Shown: one piece after another, positions 9,611-17,162 of the stretch
Layout: each line of letters starts with the position of its first letter
How positions within the stretch are numbered: the first letter of the stretch is position 1
Assembly (NCBI RefSeq): GCF_009711205.1
Contig: NZ_WMIG01000004.1
Location: 1 to 64,000 of the forward strand
Direction: 5' to 3'
Length of the DNA: 64,000 bases
Source: Paracoccus litorisediminis
GTDB taxonomy: Bacteria; Pseudomonadota; Alphaproteobacteria; Rhodobacterales; Rhodobacteraceae
Position numbers and translations under genes: made by a program
Notes under the pieces: generated by a model
Told to the model about the DNA's origin: nothing
Seen by the model: only the letters and a program-made list of their open reading frames with translations
Databases searched by the model: none

Positions 9611-10497
9611 TGATCGACCCGATTGCCGTTTTCGTCCTGCTGCTGGGCGCCGCCACCCCGATCCTGTTCGCCGCACTTGGCGAGTTGGTGGTGGAACGCG
9701 CGGGCGTCCTGAACCTTGGCGTCGAGGGGATGATGATCGGCGGCGCGCTGGCGGGTTTTGCAAGCGCCCATGCCACCGGCAGCCCCGCCTTGGGCTTTGT
9801 CGCCGCAGCGATTGCCGGGGCCGCGCTGTCGATGATCTTTGCGGCTCTGACCCAGTTCCTGCTGTCCAATCAGGTCGCCACCGGCCTTGCGTTGACGCTG
9901 TTCGGGCTGGGCCTGACCGCGATGTTCGGCAAGCCCTTCGAAGGCGTGAAAGCGCCCTCGATGATGGCCGGACCCTTCGGCCTGAACCTGATGATCTGGC
10001 TGGGCCTGCTGGCGGTCCCCGCTGTCTGGTGGTTCCTGATGCGCAGCCGGGCCGGGCTGATCCTGCGCGCGGTTGGTGAAAACCACGACGCCGCGCATGG
10101 TCTGGGCTACCCGGTCCGCAAGGTCCGCATCGCGGCAATCGCCTTTGGCGGCGCGATGGCGGGCCTGGGCGGGGCCTATATTTCCATCGCCACCGTGCTG
10201 CAATGGACCGAGGGCATGACCGCAGGCGCGGGCTGGATCGCGCTGGCCATCGTCGTCTTTGCGCAGTGGAATCCCTGGGGCGTGCTGGCAGGCGCATGGC
10301 TGTTTGGCGGCGTGACCGTCCTGCAGCTGCGCCTTCAAGCGGCAGGCGTCGCCGTGCCGGTACAGCTTTTGTCGATGGCCCCCTATCTGGCGACGATTAT
10401 CGTGCTGGTCGCGATCTCGGCGCGGCAGAAATTCGGACGCTCCGGCGCCGGGTCCACCCCCGGCTCGCTCGGGCAACCCTTCCACGCGCTGCGCTAA
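9610..10497 (+). CDS. Nucleoside-type ABC importer, permease 2
   Basis: This 295-residue membrane protein is a paralogue of permease 1 (YufQ-like), with the hallmark ERAGVLNLGVEGMMIGGALAGF near the N terminus and LILRAVGENHDAAHGLGYPV in a cytoplasmic loop. The ATG at 9610 overlaps the preceding stop by one base. The gene is followed 28 bases later by the substrate-binding protein gene of the same operon. Confidence 0.88.
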   Translation: MIDPIAVFVLLLGAATPILFAALGELVVERAGVLNLGVEGMMIGGALAGFASAHATGSPALGFVAAAIAGAALSMIFAALTQFLLSNQVATGLALTLFGLGLTAMFGKPFEGVKAPSMMAGPFGLNLMIWLGLLAVPAVWWFLMRSRAGLILRAVGENHDAAHGLGYPVRKVRIAAIAFGGAMAGLGGAYISIATVLQWTEGMTAGAGWIALAIVVFAQWNPWGVLAGAWLFGGVTVLQLRLQAAGVAVPVQLLSMAPYLATIIVLVAISARQKFGRSGAGSTPGSLGQPFHALR

Positions 10498-10525
10498 GCA
10501 GCCAAACCCTGACAGGAGAGTGACA

Positions 10526-11605
10526 GTGATCAATCGCAGAACCCTACTTGGCAGCGCCGCGGCGCTGGTTGCAGCATCCAGCCTGCCCGCCCTTGCCCAA
10601 GGTGAAAAGCTGAAGATCGGCTTCATCTATGTCGGCCCGGTCGGCGATGGCGGCTGGACCTTCCAGCACGATCTGGCCCGTCAGGCGGTCGAGAAGGAAT
10701 ATGGCGACAAGGTCGAGACCACCTTCATCGAATCCGTGCCGGAAGGTGCCGACGCAGAGCGTGCCCTGACCCAGCTGGCGCTGGCGGGCAACAAGATGAT
10801 CTTCGCGACCAGCTTCGGCTTCATGGACGCGACCGTCAACGTCGCCAAGAAATTCCCCGACATCAAGTTCGAGCATGCCACCGGCTACAAGCGCTCGGAC
10901 AACCTTGCGACCTATGACGCCCGTTTCTACGAAGGCCGCGCCGTCATCGGCACCATTGCGGGCCGCATGACCAAGTCGAACAAGATCGGCTATATCGGCT
11001 CGTTCCCGATCCCCGAGGTCATCCAGGGCATCAACTCGGCCTTCATCCACGCCCGCAAGGTGAACCCGAATGTCGAGATGAAGGTGGTCTGGGTCTATAG
11101 CTGGTTCGACCCCGCCAAAGAGGCCGATGCCGCCGCCGCCCTGATCGCCGAAGGCGTCGACGTGTTCATGCAGCACACCGACTCGACCGCGCCGCTGGCC
11201 AAAGCACAAGAGGCAGGCGTCCTCGGCTTCGGTCAGGCCTCCGACATGGCCAGCTTCGCGCCGAAGCCGCGCATCTCGTCCATCGTCGACAACTGGGCGC
11301 CCTATTACATCAAGCGCGTCGGTCAGGCACTTGACGGAACCTGGAAATCCGAAGCCACCTGGGCTGGCATCGGTGACGGCGAAGTCGTGATCGGTGAGAT
11401 CACCGAGGCCGTCCCCGCCGAGGTCAAGGCCGAGGCCGAAGCGCTCAAGGCCAAGATCGCCTCGGGCGAATACCACCCCTTCACCGGCCCGCTGAAAAAG
11501 CAGGACGGCAGCGACTGGCTGGCCGATGGCGCGACCGCCACGGATGAGGAACTGTCCGGCCTGAACTTCTATGTCGAGGGCATCACCGCCCCGATGCCGA
11601 AGTAA
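10526..11605 (+). CDS. BMP-family periplasmic substrate-binding protein
   Basis: This protein of about 359 residues delivers substrate to the preceding ABC transporter. The signal peptide starts INRRTLLGSAAALVAASSLPALA, with a twin-arginine-like RR, and ends near ALAQ; there is no lipobox Cys, so it is a soluble periplasmic form. BMP/PnrA features include KIGFIYVGPVGDGGWTFQHD and PDIKFEHATGYK. I prefer GTG 10526, because AGGAGAG sits 5 bases upstream; GTG 10520 is too close to it. The PnrA-like fold suggests purine nucleosides, but the substrate is not proven. Confidence 0.87.
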   Translation: MINRRTLLGSAAALVAASSLPALAQGEKLKIGFIYVGPVGDGGWTFQHDLARQAVEKEYGDKVETTFIESVPEGADAERALTQLALAGNKMIFATSFGFMDATVNVAKKFPDIKFEHATGYKRSDNLATYDARFYEGRAVIGTIAGRMTKSNKIGYIGSFPIPEVIQGINSAFIHARKVNPNVEMKVVWVYSWFDPAKEADAAAALIAEGVDVFMQHTDSTAPLAKAQEAGVLGFGQASDMASFAPKPRISSIVDNWAPYYIKRVGQALDGTWKSEATWAGIGDGEVVIGEITEAVPAEVKAEAEALKAKIASGEYHPFTGPLKKQDGSDWLADGATATDEELSGLNFYVEGITAPMPK

Positions 11606-11620
11606 GGCTTTTGACAAAAG

Positions 11621-11648
11621 AAAACCGGGGCTGCGGCCCCGGTTTTTT
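11621..11648. terminator. Bidirectional terminator between the BMP gene and dps
   Basis: AAAACCGGGGC, loop TGC, GGCCCCGGTTTT, with T-runs on both strands, lies between the convergent BMP gene and dps. Confidence 0.9.
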
Positions 11649-11663
11649 CATTCGCGCTACCGA

Positions 11664-12137
11664 TTATTCCAGATGGCTTTCAAGGAACCACAGATCCTTG
11701 TCCGCCGTCCGCGACGCCGCCGTGAACAGATCGGCGGTATTGGCATCGCCCGCATCCCCGGTCGTGTCGATCGCCGTGCGAACCTTGGCGCCGTAATCCC
11801 GCAGCCTTTCGCAGATCGCCTTGATGTGATCCTCGGCCTTGGTCAGGTCGGTCGGATATTCCTTGAGGGTGCTGGCTTTCGCCACCTTCTCGACCGTGCC
11901 GATGGCGACGCCGTCCAGCATCTGGACGCGCTCGGCCATCTCATCAACATGGACTTGCAGATTGCTGAAGGTCTGGTCGAACAGCTCATGCACGGCGATG
12001 AAATTGCGGCCCTTGACGTTCCAATGCGCCTGCTTGATCGCCGCGGACAGCGCGACCGCATCGGCCAGCCGTGCGTTCAGCTCGGCGATCGCGGTCTTGC
12101 GGGCATTGTCGGTCAGTCCCTGAAGATTGACGGGCAT
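11664..12137 (-). CDS. dps: Dps-type DNA-protecting ferritin-like protein
   Basis: Dps assembles into a 12-subunit shell that oxidises and stores iron and shields DNA during starvation and oxidative stress. This 157-residue protein has the ferroxidase-site signature AIKQAHWNVKGRNFIAVHELFDQ followed by HVDEMAERVQMLDGVAIG. I start at MPVNLQG (12137), which follows AGGAGAG; a longer upstream reading is unlikely. It ends at the bidirectional terminator shared with the BMP gene. Confidence 0.9.
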   Translation of the reverse strand: MPVNLQGLTDNARKTAIAELNARLADAVALSAAIKQAHWNVKGRNFIAVHELFDQTFSNLQVHVDEMAERVQMLDGVAIGTVEKVAKASTLKEYPTDLTKAEDHIKAICERLRDYGAKVRTAIDTTGDAGDANTADLFTAASRTADKDLWFLESHLE

Positions 12138-12216
12138 CGGGCTCTCCTCACTCGGTTTCATCCAAGCAACCACTCCACCATGCCCATGGTTCCGGCGCAA
12201 GCGCCGCCGCCGAAAC

Positions 12217-12252
12217 GAAAAAGGCGGCGCTTTCCGCTGGGAAAGCACCGCC
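12217..12252 (-). terminator. Terminator of acpP
   Basis: On the minus strand, GGCGGTGCTTTCC / GGAAAGCGCCGCC forms a 13-bp near-perfect stem followed by TTTTTCGTTT, 24 bases after the acpP stop. Confidence 0.88.
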
Positions 12253-12276
12253 CGTTCCGTTCAGGATGGGGGTCTA

Positions 12277-12510
12277 TCAGACCGCGCCCTGAATGAATTT
12301 GACCGCGTCGCCGAAGGTCTGGATGGTTTCGGCGGCGTCGTCCGGAATCTCGATCCCGAATTCTTCCTCGAACGCCATGACCAGCTCGACCGTGTCCAGA
12401 GAATCGGCGCCCAGATCGTCGATGAAGGAGGCGCTCTCGGTCACCTTGTCCTCGTCAACGCCCAGATGCTCGACGACAATTTTCTTCACGCGATCAGCAA
12501 TATCGCTCAT
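12277..12510 (-). CDS. acpP: Acyl carrier protein
   Basis: This 77-residue acidic helical carrier holds fatty-acyl intermediates on a 4'-phosphopantetheine arm attached to S37 in the invariant [10 protein letters not shown]. Length and composition are standard. It lies downstream of fabD and fabG on the same strand but has its own sigma70-like promoter in the 137-base spacer and its own terminator, consistent with very high expression. The fabF gene usually found next is not in this spot; dps follows instead. Confidence 0.96.
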   Translation of the reverse strand: MSDIADRVKKIVVEHLGVDEDKVTESASFIDDLGADSLDTVELVMAFEEEFGIEIPDDAAETIQTFGDAVKFIQGAV

Positions 12511-12603
12511 GTCTCTTCCTCATTTTCGCGGGCATCCGCCCAAGATGTGACAGCTCGCGCTGACGAGAGCCCAAGGCGCGGAGCCCTGTAGCCTTGAACG
12601 CGG

Positions 12604-12631
12604 GATATAGCACGGGTTCGTGATCTTGCAA
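12604..12631 (-). promoter_or_regulatory. Sigma70-type promoter of acpP
   Basis: On the minus strand TTGCAA (12631-12626), a 16-base spacer and TATATC (12609-12604) precede acpP by about 90 bases. Confidence 0.6.
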
Positions 12632-12647
12632 CCGCATAAACCACAGA

Positions 12648-13385
12648 TCACAGCATCGCCATACCACCGTTAACATGCAGCGTGGCCCCGGTGACATATC
12701 CCGCCTCGGCACTGGCCAGATAAAGGACCGCCGCGGCGATTTCCTGAGCATTGCCCATGCGACCGGCAGGAATCTGGCCCAGAATGCGGCCCTTCTGCTC
12801 GTCGTTCAGCTTGTCGGTCATCGCGGTTTCGATGAAACCCGGAGCCACACAATTGACCGTGATCCCGCGCGAGGCGACTTCCGAGGCCAGGCTTTTCGAC
12901 ATGCCGACCAGACCGGCCTTGGCGGCAGCGTAGTTGCCCTGCCCCGGATTGCCCGTCGCGCCGACGACCGAGGTGATGTTCACGATCCGGCCCCAACGCG
13001 CCTTCATCATGCCGCGCAATACGCCGCGGCACAGGCGGAAGCTTGAGGTCAGGTTGACCTCCAGAACCTGCGACCACTCTTCGTCCGACATGCGCATGAA
13101 CAGGTTGTCGCGGGTGATCCCGGCATTGTTCACCAGGATGTCGACGCTGCCCATCGCCGCGGCTGCGGACTTCGGCAGGGCCTCGACCGCGGCCGCATCA
13201 CCCAGATTGGCGGTAACGACATGGGCGCGGCTGCCCAGCTTTTCGGCCAGTTCGCGCAAGGGGGCCTCACGCGTGCCCGACAGCGCAACGGTCGCACCGG
13301 CCGCATGCAACGCCTCGGCCACCGCGCCGCCGATTCCGCCGGATGCGCCGGTCACCAGCGCGTTCTTTCCCGTCAGATCAAACAT
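12648..13385 (-). CDS. fabG: 3-oxoacyl-[ACP] reductase FabG
   Basis: FabG is the NADPH-dependent reductase of the fatty-acid elongation cycle, an SDR protein of 245 residues. Visible are the cofactor motif TGASGGIG near residues 12-19, the NNAGITRD motif, the catalytic YAAAK pair, and the C-terminal VNGGMAML that closes the tetramer interface. The start at MFDLTGK (13385) gives the exact family length; an upstream ATG would add nine atypical residues. It lies between fabD and acpP on the same strand. Confidence 0.96.
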   Translation of the reverse strand: MFDLTGKNALVTGASGGIGGAVAEALHAAGATVALSGTREAPLRELAEKLGSRAHVVTANLGDAAAVEALPKSAAAAMGSVDILVNNAGITRDNLFMRMSDEEWSQVLEVNLTSSFRLCRGVLRGMMKARWGRIVNITSVVGATGNPGQGNYAAAKAGLVGMSKSLASEVASRGITVNCVAPGFIETAMTDKLNDEQKGRILGQIPAGRMGNAQEIAAAVLYLASAEAGYVTGATLHVNGGMAML

Positions 13386-13400
13386 CCCGACCTCGTTTTC

Positions 13401-13445
13401 TTTCTTGTCCAAATATCCCGGGGGTCCGGGGGCAGAGCCCCCGGC
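13401..13445. repeat. Intergenic repeat unit (motif plus GGGGG hairpin)
   Basis: TTTCTTGTCCAAATATCCC followed by the perfect 7-bp hairpin CCGGGGG-CAGAG-CCCCCGG (13426-13444) fills the fabD-fabG spacer. Related units occur at 25911-26001, 36657-36702 and, without the hairpin, at 23046 and 45586-45649. Confidence 0.65.
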
Positions 13446-13452
13446 GCCGCCC

Positions 13453-14379
13453 TCAAGCCTTCAGCGCCGCGATATCCGCAGGTGCACCGACATTCTTCGT
13501 CACGGCTTCCTTGGAAATGCGCTTGATCATGCCCGACAGGGCCTTGCCCGCGCCGATTTCCCAGAACTCGGTGACACCCGCCCCGGCCAGATACTCGACC
13601 GATTCACGCCAGCGCACCGATCCGGTGACCTGCTCGACCAGCAGGCGACGGATCTCGCCGGGGTCGGTCACCGCGCTTGCGCGCACATTGGCAACCAGCG
13701 GAACCGCAGGGGCCGCGATCTCGACCGCGGCCAGTGCCTCGGCCATGACTGCCGCTGCGGGCTGCATCAGCGCCGAATGGAACGGGGCCGAGACCGGCAG
13801 CATCAGCGCGCGTTTCGCGCCACGCTCCTTGGCCAAAGCCGCGGCCCGCTCGACCGCCGCCTTGTGACCCGAGATCACCACCTGCGCCGGATCGTTGTCA
13901 TTCGCAGCCTGACAGACCTCGCCCTCGGCGGCGTCGCGGGCCAGTTGATCGACGGCGGCAAAATCCAGCCCAAGGATCGCAGCCATCGCGCCCTGCCCGA
14001 CCGGAACGGCCTCTTGCATGGCCTGACCGCGCAGGCGCAGCAGCCGCGCGGTATCGGCAAGGCTGATCGCGCCGCTGGCGCAAAGTGCGGAATATTCACC
14101 CAAGGAATGCCCGGCGACGAAATCGGCATCCTTGATGCCAAAGCCCTCGGCCTCCAGCGCCCGGAACGCAGCGATCGAGGTCGCCATCAGCGCCGGTTGC
14201 GCGTTCTGGGTCAGGGTCAGTGTCTCGATATCGCCGTTCCAGATCAGGTCCGAGAGCTTCTCGCCAAGCGCCTCATTGACCTCGGCAAAGACATCCTGCG
14301 CGGCCGGATAGGCTTCGGCCAACTCGCGGCCCATGCCGATGACCTGAGCGCCCTGGCCGGGAAAAACGAATGCCCGCAT
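13453..14379 (-). CDS. fabD: Malonyl-CoA:ACP transacylase
   Basis: FabD loads malonyl units from CoA to ACP, feeding fatty-acid synthesis. The 308-residue protein starts MRAFVFPGQGAQVIGMGREL and carries the nucleophile elbow GHSLGEYSAL (Ser near residue 92). Later VSAPFHSALMQPAA contains the catalytic His. It heads the minus-strand fabD-fabG-acpP set. An intergenic repeat hairpin separates it from fabG. Confidence 0.96.
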   Translation of the reverse strand: MRAFVFPGQGAQVIGMGRELAEAYPAAQDVFAEVNEALGEKLSDLIWNGDIETLTLTQNAQPALMATSIAAFRALEAEGFGIKDADFVAGHSLGEYSALCASGAISLADTARLLRLRGQAMQEAVPVGQGAMAAILGLDFAAVDQLARDAAEGEVCQAANDNDPAQVVISGHKAAVERAAALAKERGAKRALMLPVSAPFHSALMQPAAAVMAEALAAVEIAAPAVPLVANVRASAVTDPGEIRRLLVEQVTGSVRWRESVEYLAGAGVTEFWEIGAGKALSGMIKRISKEAVTKNVGAPADIAALKA

Positions 14380-14449
14380 CCTGAAGTCCTTCTTTTTTCA
14401 AGTTGCGACAGCCTTACCCCCAGACGCGTTCCACGGCAACTGTGGCGGC

Positions 14450-15790
14450 TCAGCGCGGAATGACGATCTCGGCCCGCAAGCCGCCCAGATGCTTGCCATC
14501 GACCAGCCGCAATTGCCCGCCATGGGCGCGCGCGATGTCGGCGGCGATGGTCAGGCCCAGACCCACCCCCTCGCCCCGGTTCTGGTTGCGCGCGGGAACC
14601 AGCCGGGTGAAGGGCTTCAGCGCCTCGTCCCGGCGATCGGCGGGAATGCCCGGCCCGTCATCCTCGACCGAGATGCGGAACCAGCCCGGCCCCAATGCGG
14701 CCTCGACCTCGGCGCGCTCGCCATAGCGCACGGCATTGCCGATCAGGTTCTCGACCGCGCGGCGCAGGCTGTCGCGGCGAAAGATGGCGCGGTCCTCGGG
14801 TTCGCCCTGCATCTCGCCCAGTTCGACCGCCTGCCCTCCGCGCCGGGCATCGGCGACAATGCCGCGCACGAATTCCAGCGCCGGTTCGGCGGCAGGGGGC
14901 GCGTCCTGCGCCTCATCACGGGCATATTCCAGAAAGGCGTCGACCATCGTGCCCATGGCCGCGACATCGCTTTCCAGCGCCTCGATATCCTCGGGGTCCG
15001 GCGGCAGATCCGAGGACAGCATCGACAGGCCCAGCCGCAGCCGGGTCAACGGCGTGCGCAGGTCATGGCTGACACCGGACAGCATCTGCTTGCGCTGTTC
15101 GTTCTGGCGCTCGATCCGGCCGCGCATTTCCAGAAAGGCGGTGCCGGCGCTGCGGATCTCATTGGCGCCGCCGGGCCGATAGGGGATGATCCGGCCCTTG
15201 CCATATTCCTCGGCGGCGCGTGCCAGCCGCTTGATCGGCCGCAACTGGTTGCGCAGAAAGATCGTCGCGATCGCCGTCATCAGCAGCGAGGTCCCGATCA
15301 TCAGCACCAGCAGCTGATGCGGGTTCGAGGCGCTGACCCGCACCCGCGGAAAGATCAGCTGATACTGCCCGAAACGGCTATCCAGCGTCACCGCGACCTC
15401 GCGGTGATTGCTCAGGTCCACCCCCTGAACCTGCGGCACGCGGGAATGCAGTTCCTCGATCACCACGCGTCCCGACAGATCGTAATATTCGCGCCAGTCG
15501 CGTGCAGGCTCGGTCGCGGGCAGGATCAGCCGCAACCCCAAGGGCCCGGCCTCGCGCAGCGCGCTGATGCGGGCGGCCTTTGCATCCTCGGCCTCATCGA
15601 TGCGGGTGGCGACCAGGGATATCTCGCGGGTCATGCTGACGGTCATCTGCCGTGTCACGTCCTCGAAATGGCGCTGCAGGAACATGACCGTCACCACGAT
15701 GGTCACGACCACCACCGGCAGGAACAGGATCAGCGCCGCCCGGCCATAGAGTCCGCGCGGCATGATCCGCTTGAGCCATTCAAAATCCAT
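14450..15790 (-). CDS. EnvZ-like sensor histidine kinase, no adjacent response regulator
   Basis: This 446-residue membrane kinase has a first TM helix (about 11-35, AALILFLPVVVVTIVVTVMF), a periplasmic domain, and a second TM helix (LLVLMIGTSLLMTAIATIFL). A HAMP linker follows (RNQLRPIKRLARAAEEYGKG), then the H-box SGVSHDLRTPLTRLRL with phospho-acceptor H242, and an ATPase domain with NLIGNAVRYG, DDGPGIP and GVGLGLTIA. I start at MDFEWLK (15790). No response-regulator gene adjoins it: fabD lies downstream and the upstream gene is divergent. The signal is unknown; EnvZ-type kinases often sense osmotic or envelope state. Confidence 0.87.
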   Translation of the reverse strand: MDFEWLKRIMPRGLYGRAALILFLPVVVVTIVVTVMFLQRHFEDVTRQMTVSMTREISLVATRIDEAEDAKAARISALREAGPLGLRLILPATEPARDWREYYDLSGRVVIEELHSRVPQVQGVDLSNHREVAVTLDSRFGQYQLIFPRVRVSASNPHQLLVLMIGTSLLMTAIATIFLRNQLRPIKRLARAAEEYGKGRIIPYRPGGANEIRSAGTAFLEMRGRIERQNEQRKQMLSGVSHDLRTPLTRLRLGLSMLSSDLPPDPEDIEALESDVAAMGTMVDAFLEYARDEAQDAPPAAEPALEFVRGIVADARRGGQAVELGEMQGEPEDRAIFRRDSLRRAVENLIGNAVRYGERAEVEAALGPGWFRISVEDDGPGIPADRRDEALKPFTRLVPARNQNRGEGVGLGLTIAADIARAHGGQLRLVDGKHLGGLRAEIVIPR

Positions 15791-15848
15791 TCCGCCTGAT
15801 CCCCGCAGGGCCTTTCGCAACTGCCTGAACTGCGTCTAGGCTATCGCC

Positions 15849-16718
15849 ATGACCCACGCTCCGAAAGCCCTGCAGACCATCACTGCCGCCAACCCCTCGC
15901 CCCTGACCGGGCCGGGCACGAACAGTTTCCTGCTGGGGCGCGACCAGATCGCGGTCATCGACCCCGGCCCCGACCTGCCCGCCCATCGCGCGGCGATCCT
16001 TGCGGCGGCAGCGGGCGGACGGATCACCCATATCCTTGTCACCCATGCCCATCTGGACCATTCCCAAGGCGCGCATGCGCTGGCACAGGCGACGGGCGCG
16101 CCGATTTTTGGCTTTGGCCCTGCCGAGGCCGGACGGTCCCAGATCATGCAGCGACTGGCGCAGGACGGCGCGCTGGCCGGGGGCGAAGGGATCGACCGCG
16201 ATTTCACCCCCGACATCCTGCTGGGCGACGGTGAACGGCTCGAGACCCCGGAATGGTCGCTGACCGCGCTGCATACGCCCGGCCATTTCGCCGGGCATCT
16301 CAGCTTTCAGTGGCAGGACGAGATCTTTTGCGGGGATGTGGTGATGGGCTGGTCCTCGACCCTGATTTCGCCGCCTGATGGCGATCTGGCTGAATATTAC
16401 CGCGCGCTGGCCCGGCTGGATGCGGCAGGTGCCGCCCGGCTGCGTCCCGCGCATGGCGATCCGATCGACAATCCCGCTGCCCGGATTGCCGAACTGCTGG
16501 CCCATCGCCAGCTGCGCACCCGGCAGATCCTGCAGGCTCTGGCCGACGGTCCGGCAAATGCCGCCGAGCTTGCCGCGCGGATCTATGACATTCCCCCCGC
16601 CCTGCAGCCCGCCGCGACCCGCAATGTGCTGGCCCATTTGATCGCCCTGACCGAGGAAGGCCAGCTTCGCCCCGAAAACGCGCTGACCCATGACGCGCGT
16701 TTCCATCTGAACCGGTAA
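15849..16718 (+). CDS. Metallo-beta-lactamase-fold hydrolase (LACTB2-like)
   Basis: This 289-residue cytosolic enzyme has the binuclear zinc motif THAHLDH (H66, H68, D70, H71), further ligands near HTPGHFAGHLSF and CGDVVMGW, and RPAHGDPIDNP. The C terminus adds a winged-helix tail, matching the LACTB2 subgroup, whose human member is an endoribonuclease; others act as thioesterases. The specific substrate cannot be read from sequence. It is divergent from the sensor kinase with a 58-base spacer and precedes the tRNA-Asn pair. Confidence 0.8.
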   Translation: MTHAPKALQTITAANPSPLTGPGTNSFLLGRDQIAVIDPGPDLPAHRAAILAAAAGGRITHILVTHAHLDHSQGAHALAQATGAPIFGFGPAEAGRSQIMQRLAQDGALAGGEGIDRDFTPDILLGDGERLETPEWSLTALHTPGHFAGHLSFQWQDEIFCGDVVMGWSSTLISPPDGDLAEYYRALARLDAAGAARLRPAHGDPIDNPAARIAELLAHRQLRTRQILQALADGPANAAELAARIYDIPPALQPAATRNVLAHLIALTEEGQLRPENALTHDARFHLNR

Positions 16719-16741
16719 AAACCCTTTCTTCTCAGACCTCT

Positions 16742-16801
16742 AAAAAATCATTAAAAAATTTCACCGAAGCACTGGACGACCCCGAACACCGCCGCTATAC
16801 A
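16742..16801 (+). promoter_or_regulatory. Promoter of the tRNA-Asn pair with UP-like element
   Basis: TGGACG (16773-16778), a 17-base spacer and TATACA (16796-16801) lie 12 bases before the first tRNA. An A/T-rich block (16742-16762, two A-runs) directly upstream resembles a stable-RNA UP element. Confidence 0.55.
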
Positions 16802-16812
16802 CCCCCTCGTGT

Positions 16813-16887
16813 TCCGGCGTAGCTCAGCGGTAGAGCAGTTGACTGTTAATCAATTGGTCGTAGGTTCGATCCCTACCGCCGGAGCCA
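16813..16887 (+). tRNA. tRNA-Asn (anticodon GTT), copy 1
   Basis: This is a 75-base cloverleaf with encoded CCA. The acceptor arms TCCGGCG/CGCCGGA pair perfectly, the D arm is GCTC..GAGC, the anticodon loop is CTGTTAA with GTT at its centre, and the T arm is GTAGG-TTCGATC-CCTAC, followed by discriminator G. It reads AAC/AAU codons. Confidence 0.97.
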
Positions 16888-16919
16888 ACACAAACCGCAG
16901 CCATTCGATTGGCACTTGT

Positions 16920-16994
16920 TCCGGCGTAGCTCAGCGGTAGAGCAGTTGACTGTTAATCAATTGGTCGTAGGTTCGATCCCTACCGCCGGAGCCA
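16920..16994 (+). tRNA. tRNA-Asn (anticodon GTT), copy 2
   Basis: The second copy is base-for-base identical to the first and starts 107 bases downstream. The 32-base spacer between them has no promoter that I can see, so both probably come from one transcript. A terminator follows. Confidence 0.97.
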
Positions 16995-17012
16995 AGACTT
17001 CCGAAAGCTGAC

Positions 17013-17051
17013 GGGAAAAGGCGCATCCAGCGGGTGCGCTTTCCTGTTTTG
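17013..17051 (+). terminator. Terminator of the tRNA-Asn transcript
   Basis: GGAAAAGGCGCATCC and GGGTGCGCTTTCC pair into a long stem followed by TGTTTTGT, 19 bases after the second tRNA. Confidence 0.75.
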
Positions 17052-17162
17052 TGCCCGTCGACACCCCGCGACGACATAACGCACATATCGCCCTGCCCAC
17101 ATCGCCTGCCCTGTGATAGCCTGCCGCGCCGACACCAAGCGATCGCCGCAAGGAGAAAAGCT

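Noticed and set aside
8957-10297. Long minus-strand open frame opposite the ABC permeases
   Set aside because: It is a shadow of high-GC coding sequence; the Arg/Gln-rich translation has no domain.
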